36,941 nucleotides of DNA from Betaproteobacteria bacterium (lineage in GTDB: Bacteria > Pseudomonadota > Gammaproteobacteria > Burkholderiales > SG8-39): the NCBI GenBank assembly GCA_029863065.1, contig JAOTWE010000003.1:1-36941 (forward strand), given 5' to 3'. The translations under genes were made by a program, and so were the position numbers. The notes under the pieces are model-generated. The model was given only the letters and a program-made list of their open reading frames with translations. It was not told the origin of the DNA and did no database searches. This document shows, piece after piece, positions 1 through 9,074 of the stretch (its first letter is position 1; every line of letters starts with the position of its first letter).

Positions 1-412
1 GCCACTTGGCGAAGCGCGCCCCGAGCTTGAAGTATTCGGCCAGGCGCTCGCGCAGGCCGTCCAGCCCCTCGGTCACCTTCTCGCCGGGGCACAGCGCGAG
101 ATCCATCGCCCCCTTGTCCACCTTGATGCCGGGAAGAATGCCCTTGCCTGCCAGGTAGGCGGGAAACGGCACGCCATCGTTCGTCTTCTGGCGGATGGTT
201 TCGTCGAACAGGATCACGCCCGAAACGTATTGCTCGACGCCGGGCGTGGTGAAAAGCAGCCCGCGATAGGCGCGGCGATTCTCCTCGGTGCACTCGGCGT
301 TGATCGACTTGAAGCGCTTCTCGCAGGTGCCGCTCGACTCGTCGGCGGCGAGCACGCCTTTGCCACGCGCGACCATCGCCGCGGCGGTCTTGGATAGCAG
401 GGTCTTGTCCAT
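1..412 (-). CDS. Class I fructose-bisphosphate aldolase (N-terminal part, truncated by window edge)
   Basis: Minus-strand translation MDKTLLSKTAAAMVARGKGVLAADESSGTCEKRF...GVEQYVSGVILFDETIRQ...GILPGIKVDKG matches the class I FBA N-terminus. Confidence 0.9.
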   Translation of the reverse strand, partial: MDKTLLSKTAAAMVARGKGVLAADESSGTCEKRFKSINAECTEENRRAYRGLLFTTPGVEQYVSGVILFDETIRQKTNDGVPFPAYLAGKGILPGIKVDKGAMDLALCPGEKVTEGLDGLRERLAEYFKLGARFAKW

Positions 413-432
413 CAGGGGCTCTCTCGTTCGGT

Positions 433-921
433 TCAGAATTCGATGTCGTCGCGGATTGCCGCGATACCCGCCGCCGCACAGGCGTCGTCCTCCTTGCCGC
501 CGGGCGCGCCCGAGACGCCGATGGCGCCGAGAATCGAGCCCCCAGCTTCGATCAGCAGCCCGCCGCCCACGGCGGCCACGCCGGGCAGGTGGCGGATGCC
601 GCTCTGCGGGCGTCCCGCCTGCGTCGCCTCCGCCAGGTCCGTCGTATTGGTGCGGAAGCTCACCGCGCTGTAGGCCTTCGCCTGCGCCGTGTCCACCGTG
701 TGCGGCCCGGCGTAGCGATCGCGCAGCAGCACCTGCGTCACGCCCATGCGGTCCACCACGGCGATCGTCGCCTGGAAGCCGGCGTCGCGGCACTTCTTCA
801 GCGCCGCCTGCGCCGCCTTGAGCGCGGTATCGGGCGTGAGGAGCCTGATCGCGTGCGTACCTCCAGCAGAGGCGGTGACAGGAAGGGTTGCGAGACACAG
901 GAACAGCAGGGCGGCTTTCAT
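433..921 (-). CDS. GlcG/HbpS-like heme-binding domain protein with signal peptide
   Basis: MKAALLFLCLATLPVTASAGG signal peptide followed by GlcG/HbpS-type fold (AALKKCRDAGFQATIAVVDRMG...GGLLIEAGGSILGAIGVSGAPGGKEDDACAAAGIAAI). The tool ORF 433..1902 is an over-extension. Confidence 0.8.
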   Translation of the reverse strand: MKAALLFLCLATLPVTASAGGTHAIRLLTPDTALKAAQAALKKCRDAGFQATIAVVDRMGVTQVLLRDRYAGPHTVDTAQAKAYSAVSFRTNTTDLAEATQAGRPQSGIRHLPGVAAVGGGLLIEAGGSILGAIGVSGAPGGKEDDACAAAGIAAIRDDIEF

Positions 922-947
922 GTGCCCTATTTTACGATTCCGGAGCG

Positions 948-2060
948 TCAGCCGCCCATGCGCCAGTATTGATACTTCATGGTCAGGGCGGAGCCGGCAA
1001 TGATCGCGCCGAGGGCGAGGAACGAGCCCAGGGCCAGCGTCGAGATGCCGGTGATGCCCTGGCCGATGGTGCAGCCCAGCGCCGTGATGCCGCCGAAGCC
1101 CATGAGGATGCCGCCGACGACGTGGTTCGCGGTGTCCTCGGCGTCGCGAAAGCCCTCCCACCGGAAGGTGCGCGTGGCAAGAGCGTAGGCGGCCGAGCCC
1201 GCGATCACCCCCAGGCCGGAGGCGATGCCGTAGGTGACGATCTTCGACTTGTCGGTCCAGAACATGAGGTATTCGAGCGTGAAGGCCATCGGCGCGACGA
1301 AGGAGAAGGACTCCATGCGCCCGGTGTTGGTGGCGATGAAGGCTTCCTGCAGCGACTCCGGATGCTCGGCGACATATCCGACGACGCCGCTCACAACCCA
1401 TCCGCCCACCACCACCAGCCCGGTCACCACGCCGCCCAGCGTGTAGTCGAAGCTCGCGCGGAAGTCCCTGCTGGCGTACGCGAAGGCAATGAGTCCGCCG
1501 CCGATCACGGCGGCGAGCAGCGCGGTCCAGGTGGCCTTCGCCACGCCGGTTGCGGCCGCGAGCAGCGAGGGCAGGTCCTGGCCCGAGGCGAGCGTGGCCG
1601 AGGCCTTCTCCAGAACGCCCACGCGCAACGCGCCGAACAAGCCTCTCAGGGTCATGTACGCCGCGATGCCGAGGAATACGAACACGACGAGCGACTTCAG
1701 GCTGCCGCCGCCGATGCGGATCAGGGTCTTGGAGCCGCAGCCCGAACCGAGCGTCATGCCGACGCCGAACAGAAAACCGCCGACGATGTACGAAAGCCAC
1801 GTGAACCTGGGACCCGGGTAGATCGACTTGGAGAAATCCACCACGCCGGCGAGCTGCAGCGCGCTCGCGCCGAGCAGCGCCACCGCGATGGCGAGCAGCC
1901 ACATGCGCATGCGACTCGTGTCGCCCATGTTCACCCAGTCGGACACCGCGCCCATGGTGCAGAAATTGGTCTTGTTGCCGACGGCGCCGAAGATGAACGC
2001 GAGGACGAACGCGCCGCCGGCGACGTAGAGGGCGAGTTGCGCGATATCGGGTTCATTCAT
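948..2060 (-). CDS. YeeE/YedE family (TsuA/PmpA-like) sulfur-compound transporter
   Basis: 370 aa multi-TM protein with NKTNFCTMGAVSDW and GVGMTLGSGCGSKTLIR motifs typical of YeeE/YedE. Confidence 0.88.
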   Translation of the reverse strand: MNEPDIAQLALYVAGGAFVLAFIFGAVGNKTNFCTMGAVSDWVNMGDTSRMRMWLLAIAVALLGASALQLAGVVDFSKSIYPGPRFTWLSYIVGGFLFGVGMTLGSGCGSKTLIRIGGGSLKSLVVFVFLGIAAYMTLRGLFGALRVGVLEKASATLASGQDLPSLLAAATGVAKATWTALLAAVIGGGLIAFAYASRDFRASFDYTLGGVVTGLVVVGGWVVSGVVGYVAEHPESLQEAFIATNTGRMESFSFVAPMAFTLEYLMFWTDKSKIVTYGIASGLGVIAGSAAYALATRTFRWEGFRDAEDTANHVVGGILMGFGGITALGCTIGQGITGISTLALGSFLALGAIIAGSALTMKYQYWRMGG

Positions 2061-3136
2061 CGCAGATGCTCCATGGCTTTACCGTGGTCGAGCACGCCGC
2101 GCACGGCGGCGGCGGCGTCTTTCAGTGAGGCGTGGCGCCCGAGATGCCACAGGCACAGCGCGGCGCCGTAAACCAGACAGTCGCGCGTCGGGCCGCGCGC
2201 CCCGGCGAGCGCCGCCCCGCCGGCCTCGGCGGCCGCCTTCGCGACGGTGCCGGGATCGATCGGCGCTTCGCTGCCTTCCTCGTCGCTCGCGCCGGGGATG
2301 CGCGGCGCGCGCACGGACTGCTCGAAGCCCAGCTCGGCCGGCTTGAATTCCGCGGACGTCTCCTCGTCGGTGCCGTGATAGCGGAACACCTTGCCGGTCT
2401 GCGTGAGGCCGGGAATCACGCCGCCTTCGACGCCGCGCACGATGAGCGCGGAGTCGAATCCGGCGTGGCGCGCGAGCAGCGCATAAACGCGCGCATAGGG
2501 CTTGTGCACATAGCCGGTGACCAGATGCGTCTTCAGGCGGCCGCGCACCGGCCCGGCGAGTACCTCGGCGGTGGTAATGGCAGGCCGCTTGACGATGAGC
2601 GTGCGCAAGTCCGCGAGCGCGTAGAGCTTTGGGCAGAACGCCTTCTGATCGACATAGGCCCAGCCGATTGCGGGATCGCCCAGGCGCGCGGCAGCATCCT
2701 CCGGGCTCAGGTCCACCGGCAGGCCCGCGGCGCGCAGGACCTGCCGGTGCGTGACGCCGTACTTGGGACCCATGGTCTCGACGCCATGCGAGACCGCCGC
2801 GACGCCGCAGGCCGCGAGCACCGGCGGCAGGAACGGCGCGGCCGGCAGCGTGCGGTTGTAGCCGTCGTAGGGATCGCCGATGTCGAGCACTTCGTCCACC
2901 GGCGCCGTGGCACGGTGCGTCGCCTCGCGGATCGCTTCGAGCATGCCGCGATTCTCGTCGTCCGTCTCGCGCTTCATGCGCAGCGCGATGAGGAACACCG
3001 CGGCCTGCACCGGATCGACCTGCCCGTCGAGCACCAGGCGCATCCCGGCGCAGGCCTCTTCGCGCGAGATGTCCTTGCTCAACTCCGGGCCGGTGGCGAT
3101 GCGCTTGAGGATGGAATTCATCAGGGCCGCGCTCAT
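2057..3136 (-). CDS. Anthranilate phosphoribosyltransferase-like (TrpD2/YbiB-type) glycosyltransferase family protein
   Basis: ISREEACAGMRLVLDGQVDPVQAAVFLIALRMKRET... N-terminal TrpD-type helical domain; ATG at 3136; overlaps the YeeE start by 4 bp. Confidence 0.78.
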   Translation of the reverse strand: MSAALMNSILKRIATGPELSKDISREEACAGMRLVLDGQVDPVQAAVFLIALRMKRETDDENRGMLEAIREATHRATAPVDEVLDIGDPYDGYNRTLPAAPFLPPVLAACGVAAVSHGVETMGPKYGVTHRQVLRAAGLPVDLSPEDAAARLGDPAIGWAYVDQKAFCPKLYALADLRTLIVKRPAITTAEVLAGPVRGRLKTHLVTGYVHKPYARVYALLARHAGFDSALIVRGVEGGVIPGLTQTGKVFRYHGTDEETSAEFKPAELGFEQSVRAPRIPGASDEEGSEAPIDPGTVAKAAAEAGGAALAGARGPTRDCLVYGAALCLWHLGRHASLKDAAAAVRGVLDHGKAMEHLR

Positions 3137-3468
3137 GGCGTCCCCTTGTCGTCCAAGCCGACCAGGATGCGCCCGCCTTCCAGCCGCACCGGATAGGTTT
3201 TCAGGTTCTCTTCGGCCGGCTCCTCCAGCGCCTCGCCGGTGCAGACGTTGAAGCGGCTGCCGTGCAGCGGGCACTTGACCAGTTCGCCCTTGAGCACGCC
3301 CGTCGCGAGCGACGCTTCTTCGTGGGTGCAGGTATCGTCCACGGCGCAGTAGCGCCCCGCCACGTTGGCGAGCAGGATGCGCCGGCCGCGGAGATCGACG
3401 CGCTTCATGGCACCGGGCGCAAGCTCGCCCGCCTTTCCTGCGGCGACGAATTCCTGGGTCATTGACAT
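3133..3468 (-). CDS. Rieske [2Fe-2S] ferredoxin-like protein
   Basis: CTHEEASL...CPLHGSRF, i.e. the C-x-H...C-x2-H Rieske ligands in a 111 aa protein. Confidence 0.9.
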   Translation of the reverse strand: MSMTQEFVAAGKAGELAPGAMKRVDLRGRRILLANVAGRYCAVDDTCTHEEASLATGVLKGELVKCPLHGSRFNVCTGEALEEPAEENLKTYPVRLEGGRILVGLDDKGTP

Positions 3469-3469
3469 C

Positions 3470-4855
3470 TCACGCCACGGGTTCGAACCATTTTAGGCGG
3501 TCACGCAGCTTGACGACTTCGCCGATGATGATGAGCGTCGGCGCCTTGACGTCGCTCCGGCGCACGATGCCCGGCAGCGAGTCCAGGGTGCCGGTCAGCA
3601 CGCGCTGGTGCGGCGTCGTGCCCTCCTGGACCAGCGCGGCCGGCGTGCTGGCCGGCAGGCCATGCGCGGCGAGCTGGCGGCAAAGCTGATCGATGCCAAG
3701 CAGTCCCATGTAGCAGACGATGGTCTGGCGCGGCTGCGCCAGCGCCGACCAGTTCAGGTCCATGCCGCCGTCGCGCAGATGGCCGGTGACGAATACCACC
3801 GACTGCGCGTAATCGCGGTGCGTGAGTGGAATGCCGGCGTACGACGCGCAGCCTGCCGCTGCGGTGACGCCCGGCACCACCTGGAAGGGGATGCCTTCGG
3901 CGGCGAGCGAATCGATTTCCTCGCCGCCGCGCCCGAAGATGAACGGATCGCCGCCCTTGAGGCGCACCACGCGCTTGCCCTGCTTCGCGAGGCGCACCAG
4001 CAGCTGATTGATATCCTCCTGAGGCAGTGTGTGCATTGCGCGTTCCTTGCCGGCGTAGATGCGTTCGGCCTCGAGCCGCGCCAGATCCAGGATCGGCTGC
4101 GACACGAGCCGGTCGTACACGACGACGTCGGCCTGCTGCATGAGGCGCAGCGCGCGGAAGGTGAGCAGGTCCGGATCGCCCGGGCCGGCGCCGACCAGCG
4201 ACACCTCGCCGCCGCTGTAGGTGAGGCGCGTGTCCTCGAGCGTCGCCTGCAGGGCCTTGCGGGCCTCTTCGTCGCGGCCGTTGAACACCAGCTCGGCGAC
4301 CGGGCCCTGCAGCACGCGTTCCCAGAAGCGCCGCCGTTCCTTGGGCTTGATGCGCGCCTTGACCTGGTCGCGGAACGCTCCCGCCAGCGCGGCGAGACGC
4401 CCATAGCCCGCCGGGATGAGCGTTTCCAGGCGCGCGCGCAGCAGCCGCGCGAGCACCGGCGAGGCACCGCCGCTCGACACCGCCACGGTGAGCGGCGCGC
4501 GCTCGATGATCGAGGGCAGGATGAACGAGCACAGCGTGGGTTGGTCGACCACGTTCACCGGGATGCGCCGCGCCGTCGCCGCGGCGGCAACCGCGCGGTT
4601 CACTGCCTCGTCGCTGGTGGCGGCGATCGCCAGCGCATGCCCCTCCAGGTCCGCGTCGCGGAAATGTCCCGCCCGGTGCACGACGCGGCCCGCGGTCGAA
4701 TCGGCGTCGAAGGCCGCGCTCAGCGCCGGCGCGAGCACCGTCACCCGCGCGCCCGCGCGCAGCAGCAGCGCGCACTTGCGCGCGGCGACGTCGCCGCCGC
4801 CCACCACCAGGCAGGGCTGTTCGCGGAGATCGAGGAAGATCGGCAGGAAGTCCAT
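3470..4855 (-). CDS. cysG: Siroheme synthase CysG (precorrin-2 dehydrogenase/ferrochelatase + uroporphyrinogen-III C-methyltransferase)
   Basis: MDFLPIFLDLREQPCLVVGGGDVAARK...VSLVGAGPGDPDLLTFRALRLMQQADVVVYDRLVS...VRLKGGDPFIFGRGGEE. Confidence 0.95.
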   Translation of the reverse strand: MDFLPIFLDLREQPCLVVGGGDVAARKCALLLRAGARVTVLAPALSAAFDADSTAGRVVHRAGHFRDADLEGHALAIAATSDEAVNRAVAAAATARRIPVNVVDQPTLCSFILPSIIERAPLTVAVSSGGASPVLARLLRARLETLIPAGYGRLAALAGAFRDQVKARIKPKERRRFWERVLQGPVAELVFNGRDEEARKALQATLEDTRLTYSGGEVSLVGAGPGDPDLLTFRALRLMQQADVVVYDRLVSQPILDLARLEAERIYAGKERAMHTLPQEDINQLLVRLAKQGKRVVRLKGGDPFIFGRGGEEIDSLAAEGIPFQVVPGVTAAAGCASYAGIPLTHRDYAQSVVFVTGHLRDGGMDLNWSALAQPRQTIVCYMGLLGIDQLCRQLAAHGLPASTPAALVQEGTTPHQRVLTGTLDSLPGIVRRSDVKAPTLIIIGEVVKLRDRLKWFEPVA

Positions 4856-4910
4856 GGTGCTCGGGGGGGTGCGGCGTCGTCGCTATGATAGATTCAAATA
4901 CGGAAGGCGC

Positions 4911-6359
4911 ATGCCTCGGCTACTGACATTGTCCCGTGCGGCGCGCCTGGTCGGCGTCAGACGCGGCGCCCTGCAGAGCAGGATCCGCAGCGGCGAGCTG
5001 GCCGCGTTCGAAGGCATGGTGTCGGTGGATGATCTGCTGCGCGCCTATCCGCAGGCCAGGATGGAGGACAATGCCGGCCTGGAGCACTTCGAGGCGATCA
5101 AGCAGGACGCCTTCGCACGGCGCATGCGCGAGCGCCTGCTGCCCAGCACCGAAGCCCTGGTCGCGCGCCTGGCCGAATTGAGCGCGGAGCGGGCGCAGGC
5201 CCAGGCGCAGACCGAGCATTACCGGGGAATCGTCGAGCAGCTGCAGGCGAAGCTGCGCGACCAGGGCGACGCGGGACTGCTCGCCTGGCTGCAGCAGCGC
5301 CTGGCGCCCGCCGCGCAAGTCGGCCAGCCGCTGCTGGCACAGGAGAGTCTTCTGAGGATCATGAGCGCGCACGTCGAGGTCAAGCCGAGCGGCCGCGAGT
5401 TCTTCGTCGACGGCAACGACAGCCTGCTCGAGGCGGCGCTGCGCTCGGGGCTGTCGCTCGACTACGGCTGCAGCATCGGCAGCTGCGGCAAGTGCAAGGC
5501 GAGGGTCGTCTCAGGCCAAGTTTACAGAACGCGCCATGCCGATTACGGCCTCACCGCGGCCGAGAAGACTGCCGGGGTCGTGCTCATGTGCTGCCATACC
5601 GCGCTCACTGACCTCGTGATCGAGGCGCGCGAGGCGCTCGGCGCGCGCGACATGCCGCTGCAGACCATCGATGCCCGCATCAAGTCCGTGAGCCCGCTCG
5701 GCGACGAGGTGCGGCTGCTGCATCTGCAGACGCCGCGCAGCAACCGCCTGCGCTTCCTTGCCGGACAGTCGGCGACGCTTTGCCTGGCCGACGGCGTCGG
5801 CGCCTCCTTGCCGGTGGCGAGCTGTCCCTGCGACGACCGCAACCTGCAGTTCCACGTGCGGCGCGACGCGGGCGATGGCTTCGCCGCGCGCGTGTTCGGC
5901 GGGCTGAAGGGCGTGGAGACGGTACGCATCGAGGGACCGCGCGGGGAATTCGTGCTCGACGAAGCCTCGCCTCGCCCCCTCGTCTTCATCGCCGGCGAAT
6001 CCGGTTTTGCGCCCATCAAGAGCCTGATCGAGCACGCCATGGCGCTCGATGCGGCGGAAACGCTCCACCTGTACTGGATCGCCCACGGGACCGGCGGCCA
6101 CTATCTCGACAATCTGTGCCGCTCCTGGAGCGACGCTCTGGACAACTTTCGCTACGAGCCGATCGCAGCGCAGCGCGCATTGCCGGACGATGAGGCCCTG
6201 CAGGCGGCGCTGCGGCAGGTGCTGCGGGACCATCCGCGGCTGGGCGACAGCGACGTCTATGTCGCGGGGCCCGCGCCGTGGGCGAGCGCGGCCGAGTTCC
6301 AGCTGCTCGAGCACGGGTTGCCGCGCGCGCAACTGTACGTCAGTCCGCTGGCGCCCTGA
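4911..6359 (+). CDS. Fusion protein: N-terminal HTH (MerR/excisionase-like) + coiled coil + plant-type [2Fe-2S] ferredoxin + FNR-type FAD/NAD(P) reductase
   Basis: LTLSRAARLVGVRRGALQSRIRSGELAAFEGMVSVDDLLRAYP (HTH_17/MerR-like), then CSIGSCGKCKARV...C (2Fe-2S), then FNR domain PLVFIAGESGFAPIKSLIEHA. Confidence 0.82.
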   Translation: MPRLLTLSRAARLVGVRRGALQSRIRSGELAAFEGMVSVDDLLRAYPQARMEDNAGLEHFEAIKQDAFARRMRERLLPSTEALVARLAELSAERAQAQAQTEHYRGIVEQLQAKLRDQGDAGLLAWLQQRLAPAAQVGQPLLAQESLLRIMSAHVEVKPSGREFFVDGNDSLLEAALRSGLSLDYGCSIGSCGKCKARVVSGQVYRTRHADYGLTAAEKTAGVVLMCCHTALTDLVIEAREALGARDMPLQTIDARIKSVSPLGDEVRLLHLQTPRSNRLRFLAGQSATLCLADGVGASLPVASCPCDDRNLQFHVRRDAGDGFAARVFGGLKGVETVRIEGPRGEFVLDEASPRPLVFIAGESGFAPIKSLIEHAMALDAAETLHLYWIAHGTGGHYLDNLCRSWSDALDNFRYEPIAAQRALPDDEALQAALRQVLRDHPRLGDSDVYVAGPAPWASAAEFQLLEHGLPRAQLYVSPLAP

Positions 6360-7046
6360 TCACTGGGCAGCGCCTTTACGGGTCAGCGCGGCGCCCGTGA
6401 CCGCGCGCGATGCAAATACCAGGAACGCGTGCGCCAGCCTGCCGAACGGCAGCCACACGAGCAGCAGCTCTACGCTCAGCAGGTGCACCGCGACCGGCAG
6501 TGGATCGAGCGGCAGCGCGGCGGCGCTGCGCGTCGCATACGACTGGTCGAGCGTCATCATCCCTGTGAACAGCGGCAGCACCACGACGAACCAACTGAAG
6601 TAGTCGTCGAAGCCGGACAGCAGGCGTCGCACCGGGTCGTTGAGGCGCACGATGAGCGCGACGAACAGCGACACGAAAGTGAGGCCGACGAACGCGTAGA
6701 CCACGGGCTCCGGCAGCGCCGGCCAGGCGAGGCCAAGCAGGCGCTTGACGAAATCAATATGCGGCAGATAGCCGAAGACGATCACGGCCAGTCCTGCGTG
6801 GTAGACGTAGCCGTTCCACGCGGCGAGCGTGATCGTGCGCCGAAACGCCGGGTGCGGCAGCATGCGTGCGAAGGTGGCGCGCAGGGCGCCGGCGATCAGC
6901 CGCGTGCTGCGCGGCTCGGCAAGATCCGGCTTGCCGCCGAGGCGCAGGATGCCGGCAATACGCCACAGGCTGCCCGCGGCAAGCACCCCGAGCGAGACCC
7001 ACAACGCCGGCCCGCGCGCGAATTCGAGGAGCTCCAGTTCCGTCAT
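6360..7046 (-). CDS. DsrM/HdrE/NarI-like membrane cytochrome b subunit (second DsrMK-type module)
   Basis: 228 aa with several TM segments and conserved His in helices (HPAFRRTITLAAWNGYVYHAGLAVIVFGYLPH; VAVHLLSVELLLVWLPFGRLAHAFL); 4 bp overlap with an HdrD-like gene. Confidence 0.75.
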   Translation of the reverse strand: MTELELLEFARGPALWVSLGVLAAGSLWRIAGILRLGGKPDLAEPRSTRLIAGALRATFARMLPHPAFRRTITLAAWNGYVYHAGLAVIVFGYLPHIDFVKRLLGLAWPALPEPVVYAFVGLTFVSLFVALIVRLNDPVRRLLSGFDDYFSWFVVVLPLFTGMMTLDQSYATRSAAALPLDPLPVAVHLLSVELLLVWLPFGRLAHAFLVFASRAVTGAALTRKGAAQ

Positions 7047-8344
7047 CCCGTGCGCGCCTCGGGTTCGAGATACTGCGCCACCAGCTCGGTGAGTCCGAGC
7101 ACCGGCAGCGTCATGCCGTCGTGATCGATCGCCTCTTCAAGCACGTTGCGGCAGTTGGCGCACGCAGTGACCACCGCCTCCGCGCCCGTGGCTTCGATCT
7201 GCTGCTTCTTGCACGCGAACGCGGCGAAGCGCAGGCCTTCGGCGCGGTGGATCGCGCTCACCCCGCCGCCGCCGCCGCAGCAGAAGCTCGCCGCGCCGGC
7301 GCTGGGCATCTCGGCGAAATTCGCACTCACTTCGCGCATGAGCCGGTGCGGCGGCTCGCTCAGCCCACCGCGGCGCACGAGCTGGCAGGGGTCGTGAAAC
7401 GTCAGGCGCCGGGCGTCCTTGCCGCGCAGGCGCAGCCGTCCCTCGCGCACGAACCGGTCCAGCAGCTCGTCGATCTGCACCACGTCGAAGCCGAAGCGAC
7501 GGCCGAGCAGGTTGGGGCCCTCCCAGCGCAAGGCCGAGTAGGCGTGGCCGCACTCGGGACTGACGACACACTTCACCTTCAGCCGCTCGGCCGCCGCGAC
7601 GATGCGCGACACGAGCTCCGCCGCCACCTCGCGCGAACCGATCTGTACCCCGATGTTGGTCGCCTCGAACCCGGCGCTGGGAATCGTCCAGGACGCGCCC
7701 GCGTGCCGGAAGATGCGCGCCAGGGCGCCGATGATCTCGGCAAATCCCATGATCTCGATCGAGGAGAGGATCACCATGTACTCGGCGCCCTCCACGTCAA
7801 CAGGAATCCGCAGCCCCGTCTCCTGTTCCTGGAGCTCGATCTGCCGCTTGAGGGCCGGCCAGCGCACGCCGATTGGGCTGCCGGTGTCGAGCGCGCGCTC
7901 CACGGCCTTGTAGAGATCGGTCGGCGCAAAGCCGCCCGCCGCCATCGCCTCGCGCGCCCGCCGCACGAGGCCCGCGATGTCGATGCCCATGGGGCAAACG
8001 AGCGTACAGCGGCCGCACAGGTTGCACGAGTCATAGAGTAGCGCGGACCACTCTTGCAGCTCCTGAGCGGTGAGCTCGCGCGGCGCGAGGCCGAGCGCCT
8101 TCTTCACCGACGAAAAGGGGGCGGCCTCGCGCTGATAGGCCTTCAGCATCGGCTGCAATTTGTAGATCGGCGTGTACCGCGGGTCGCCGCTTACCAAGTG
8201 GAAATGGCAGGCTTCGGCGCACTGTCCGCAGTGCACGCAGGCCTCGAGCTGGAACGCGGCGTCGCGGCCCGCCTGCGCGACGAACTCGCGCGCCGCCACG
8301 CGCGCATCGGGCGACTTGAACGATCCCAGTGACGTGGTGACCAT
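7043..8344 (-). CDS. DsrK/HdrD-like (Fe-S)-binding protein with two ferredoxin-type motifs and CCG domains
   Basis: CVHCGQCAEACHF, CNLCGRCTLVCPMGID, FHDPCQLVRRGG, CCGGGGGVSAIHRAE. Confidence 0.85.
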   Translation of the reverse strand: MVTTSLGSFKSPDARVAAREFVAQAGRDAAFQLEACVHCGQCAEACHFHLVSGDPRYTPIYKLQPMLKAYQREAAPFSSVKKALGLAPRELTAQELQEWSALLYDSCNLCGRCTLVCPMGIDIAGLVRRAREAMAAGGFAPTDLYKAVERALDTGSPIGVRWPALKRQIELQEQETGLRIPVDVEGAEYMVILSSIEIMGFAEIIGALARIFRHAGASWTIPSAGFEATNIGVQIGSREVAAELVSRIVAAAERLKVKCVVSPECGHAYSALRWEGPNLLGRRFGFDVVQIDELLDRFVREGRLRLRGKDARRLTFHDPCQLVRRGGLSEPPHRLMREVSANFAEMPSAGAASFCCGGGGGVSAIHRAEGLRFAAFACKKQQIEATGAEAVVTACANCRNVLEEAIDHDGMTLPVLGLTELVAQYLEPEARTG

Positions 8345-8395
8345 GCCTGCCTCGAAGCATTGTTGCGGCCCGGCCGGCGCCCGGGTTGATCGAGG

Positions 8396-9073
8396 TCAAT
8401 CGGAACGCGGGGCGGACGCTCTCCTCGCCTTGCCCAGGCCATGCTCGACCGCGGTCACTGCGGCCTCCACACGCGAGCGCAGGCCGAGCTTGCGCAGGAT
8501 CGCCTTGACGTGCAGCTTGACGGTGCCGTCGGTGATCTCCAGGGCGCGCGCGATCATCTTGTTGCTGGAGCCGTCGGCGATGCACCTGAGGATCTCCAGC
8601 TCGCGCGGCGTGAGCTCGGCGAAGGGCGCGGCCTTGCGCTCCGCGCCCGCGGCGGCGGCATCGCCGCGCACCAGGCCTGCCAGCGACCCGACCAGCTCCT
8701 GCGCCACCACGTTGTCGCCCTGCGCCGCCGCCTCGAGCGCCGGCACCAGCTCCTCGGGCTCCATGTCCTTCAGCAGGTAGCCGCGCGCGCCGGCGCGCAG
8801 CGCGGCGCTCAGGTCGGCATCCTCGCGGCTCATGGTCAGCATCACGACCGGCGCGCGCACGCCGCTCGCGCGCAACCGCTTCAGCGTATCGATGCCGCTC
8901 ATGCCCGGCATCTTGACGTCGAGCAGGATCAGGTCGGCGGGCAGCTCGAGCGCGCGCCGCACGCCTTCCTCGCCCGAGCCGACCGCGGCCACGACCTGAA
9001 CGCCGCGGCTCTGCAGCAGTTCCTCGATCCCTTTGCGCACCAGGGCGTGGTCGTCGATGAGCAGCACGCGCAT
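8396..9073 (-). CDS. NarL/FixJ-type response regulator (REC + LuxR HTH)
   Basis: MRVLLIDDHALVRKGIEELLQ...LLDVKMPGMSGIDTL...LTPRELEILRCIADGSSNKMIARALEITDGTVKLHVKAILRKLGLRSRVEAAV. Confidence 0.95.
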   Translation of the reverse strand: MRVLLIDDHALVRKGIEELLQSRGVQVVAAVGSGEEGVRRALELPADLILLDVKMPGMSGIDTLKRLRASGVRAPVVMLTMSREDADLSAALRAGARGYLLKDMEPEELVPALEAAAQGDNVVAQELVGSLAGLVRGDAAAAGAERKAAPFAELTPRELEILRCIADGSSNKMIARALEITDGTVKLHVKAILRKLGLRSRVEAAVTAVEHGLGKARRASAPRSD

Positions 9074-9074
9074 G

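Noticed and set aside
433-1902. 489-aa minus ORF as a single protein
   Set aside because: The N-terminal two-thirds is an Arg-rich out-of-frame reading of the YeeE/YedE gene; the real start is the ATG at 921 with a signal peptide
6357-6362. Convergent stop codons sharing tgatca as an overlapping-gene signal
   Set aside because: The genes simply abut (6359/6360) without coding overlap; unremarkable in compact genomes
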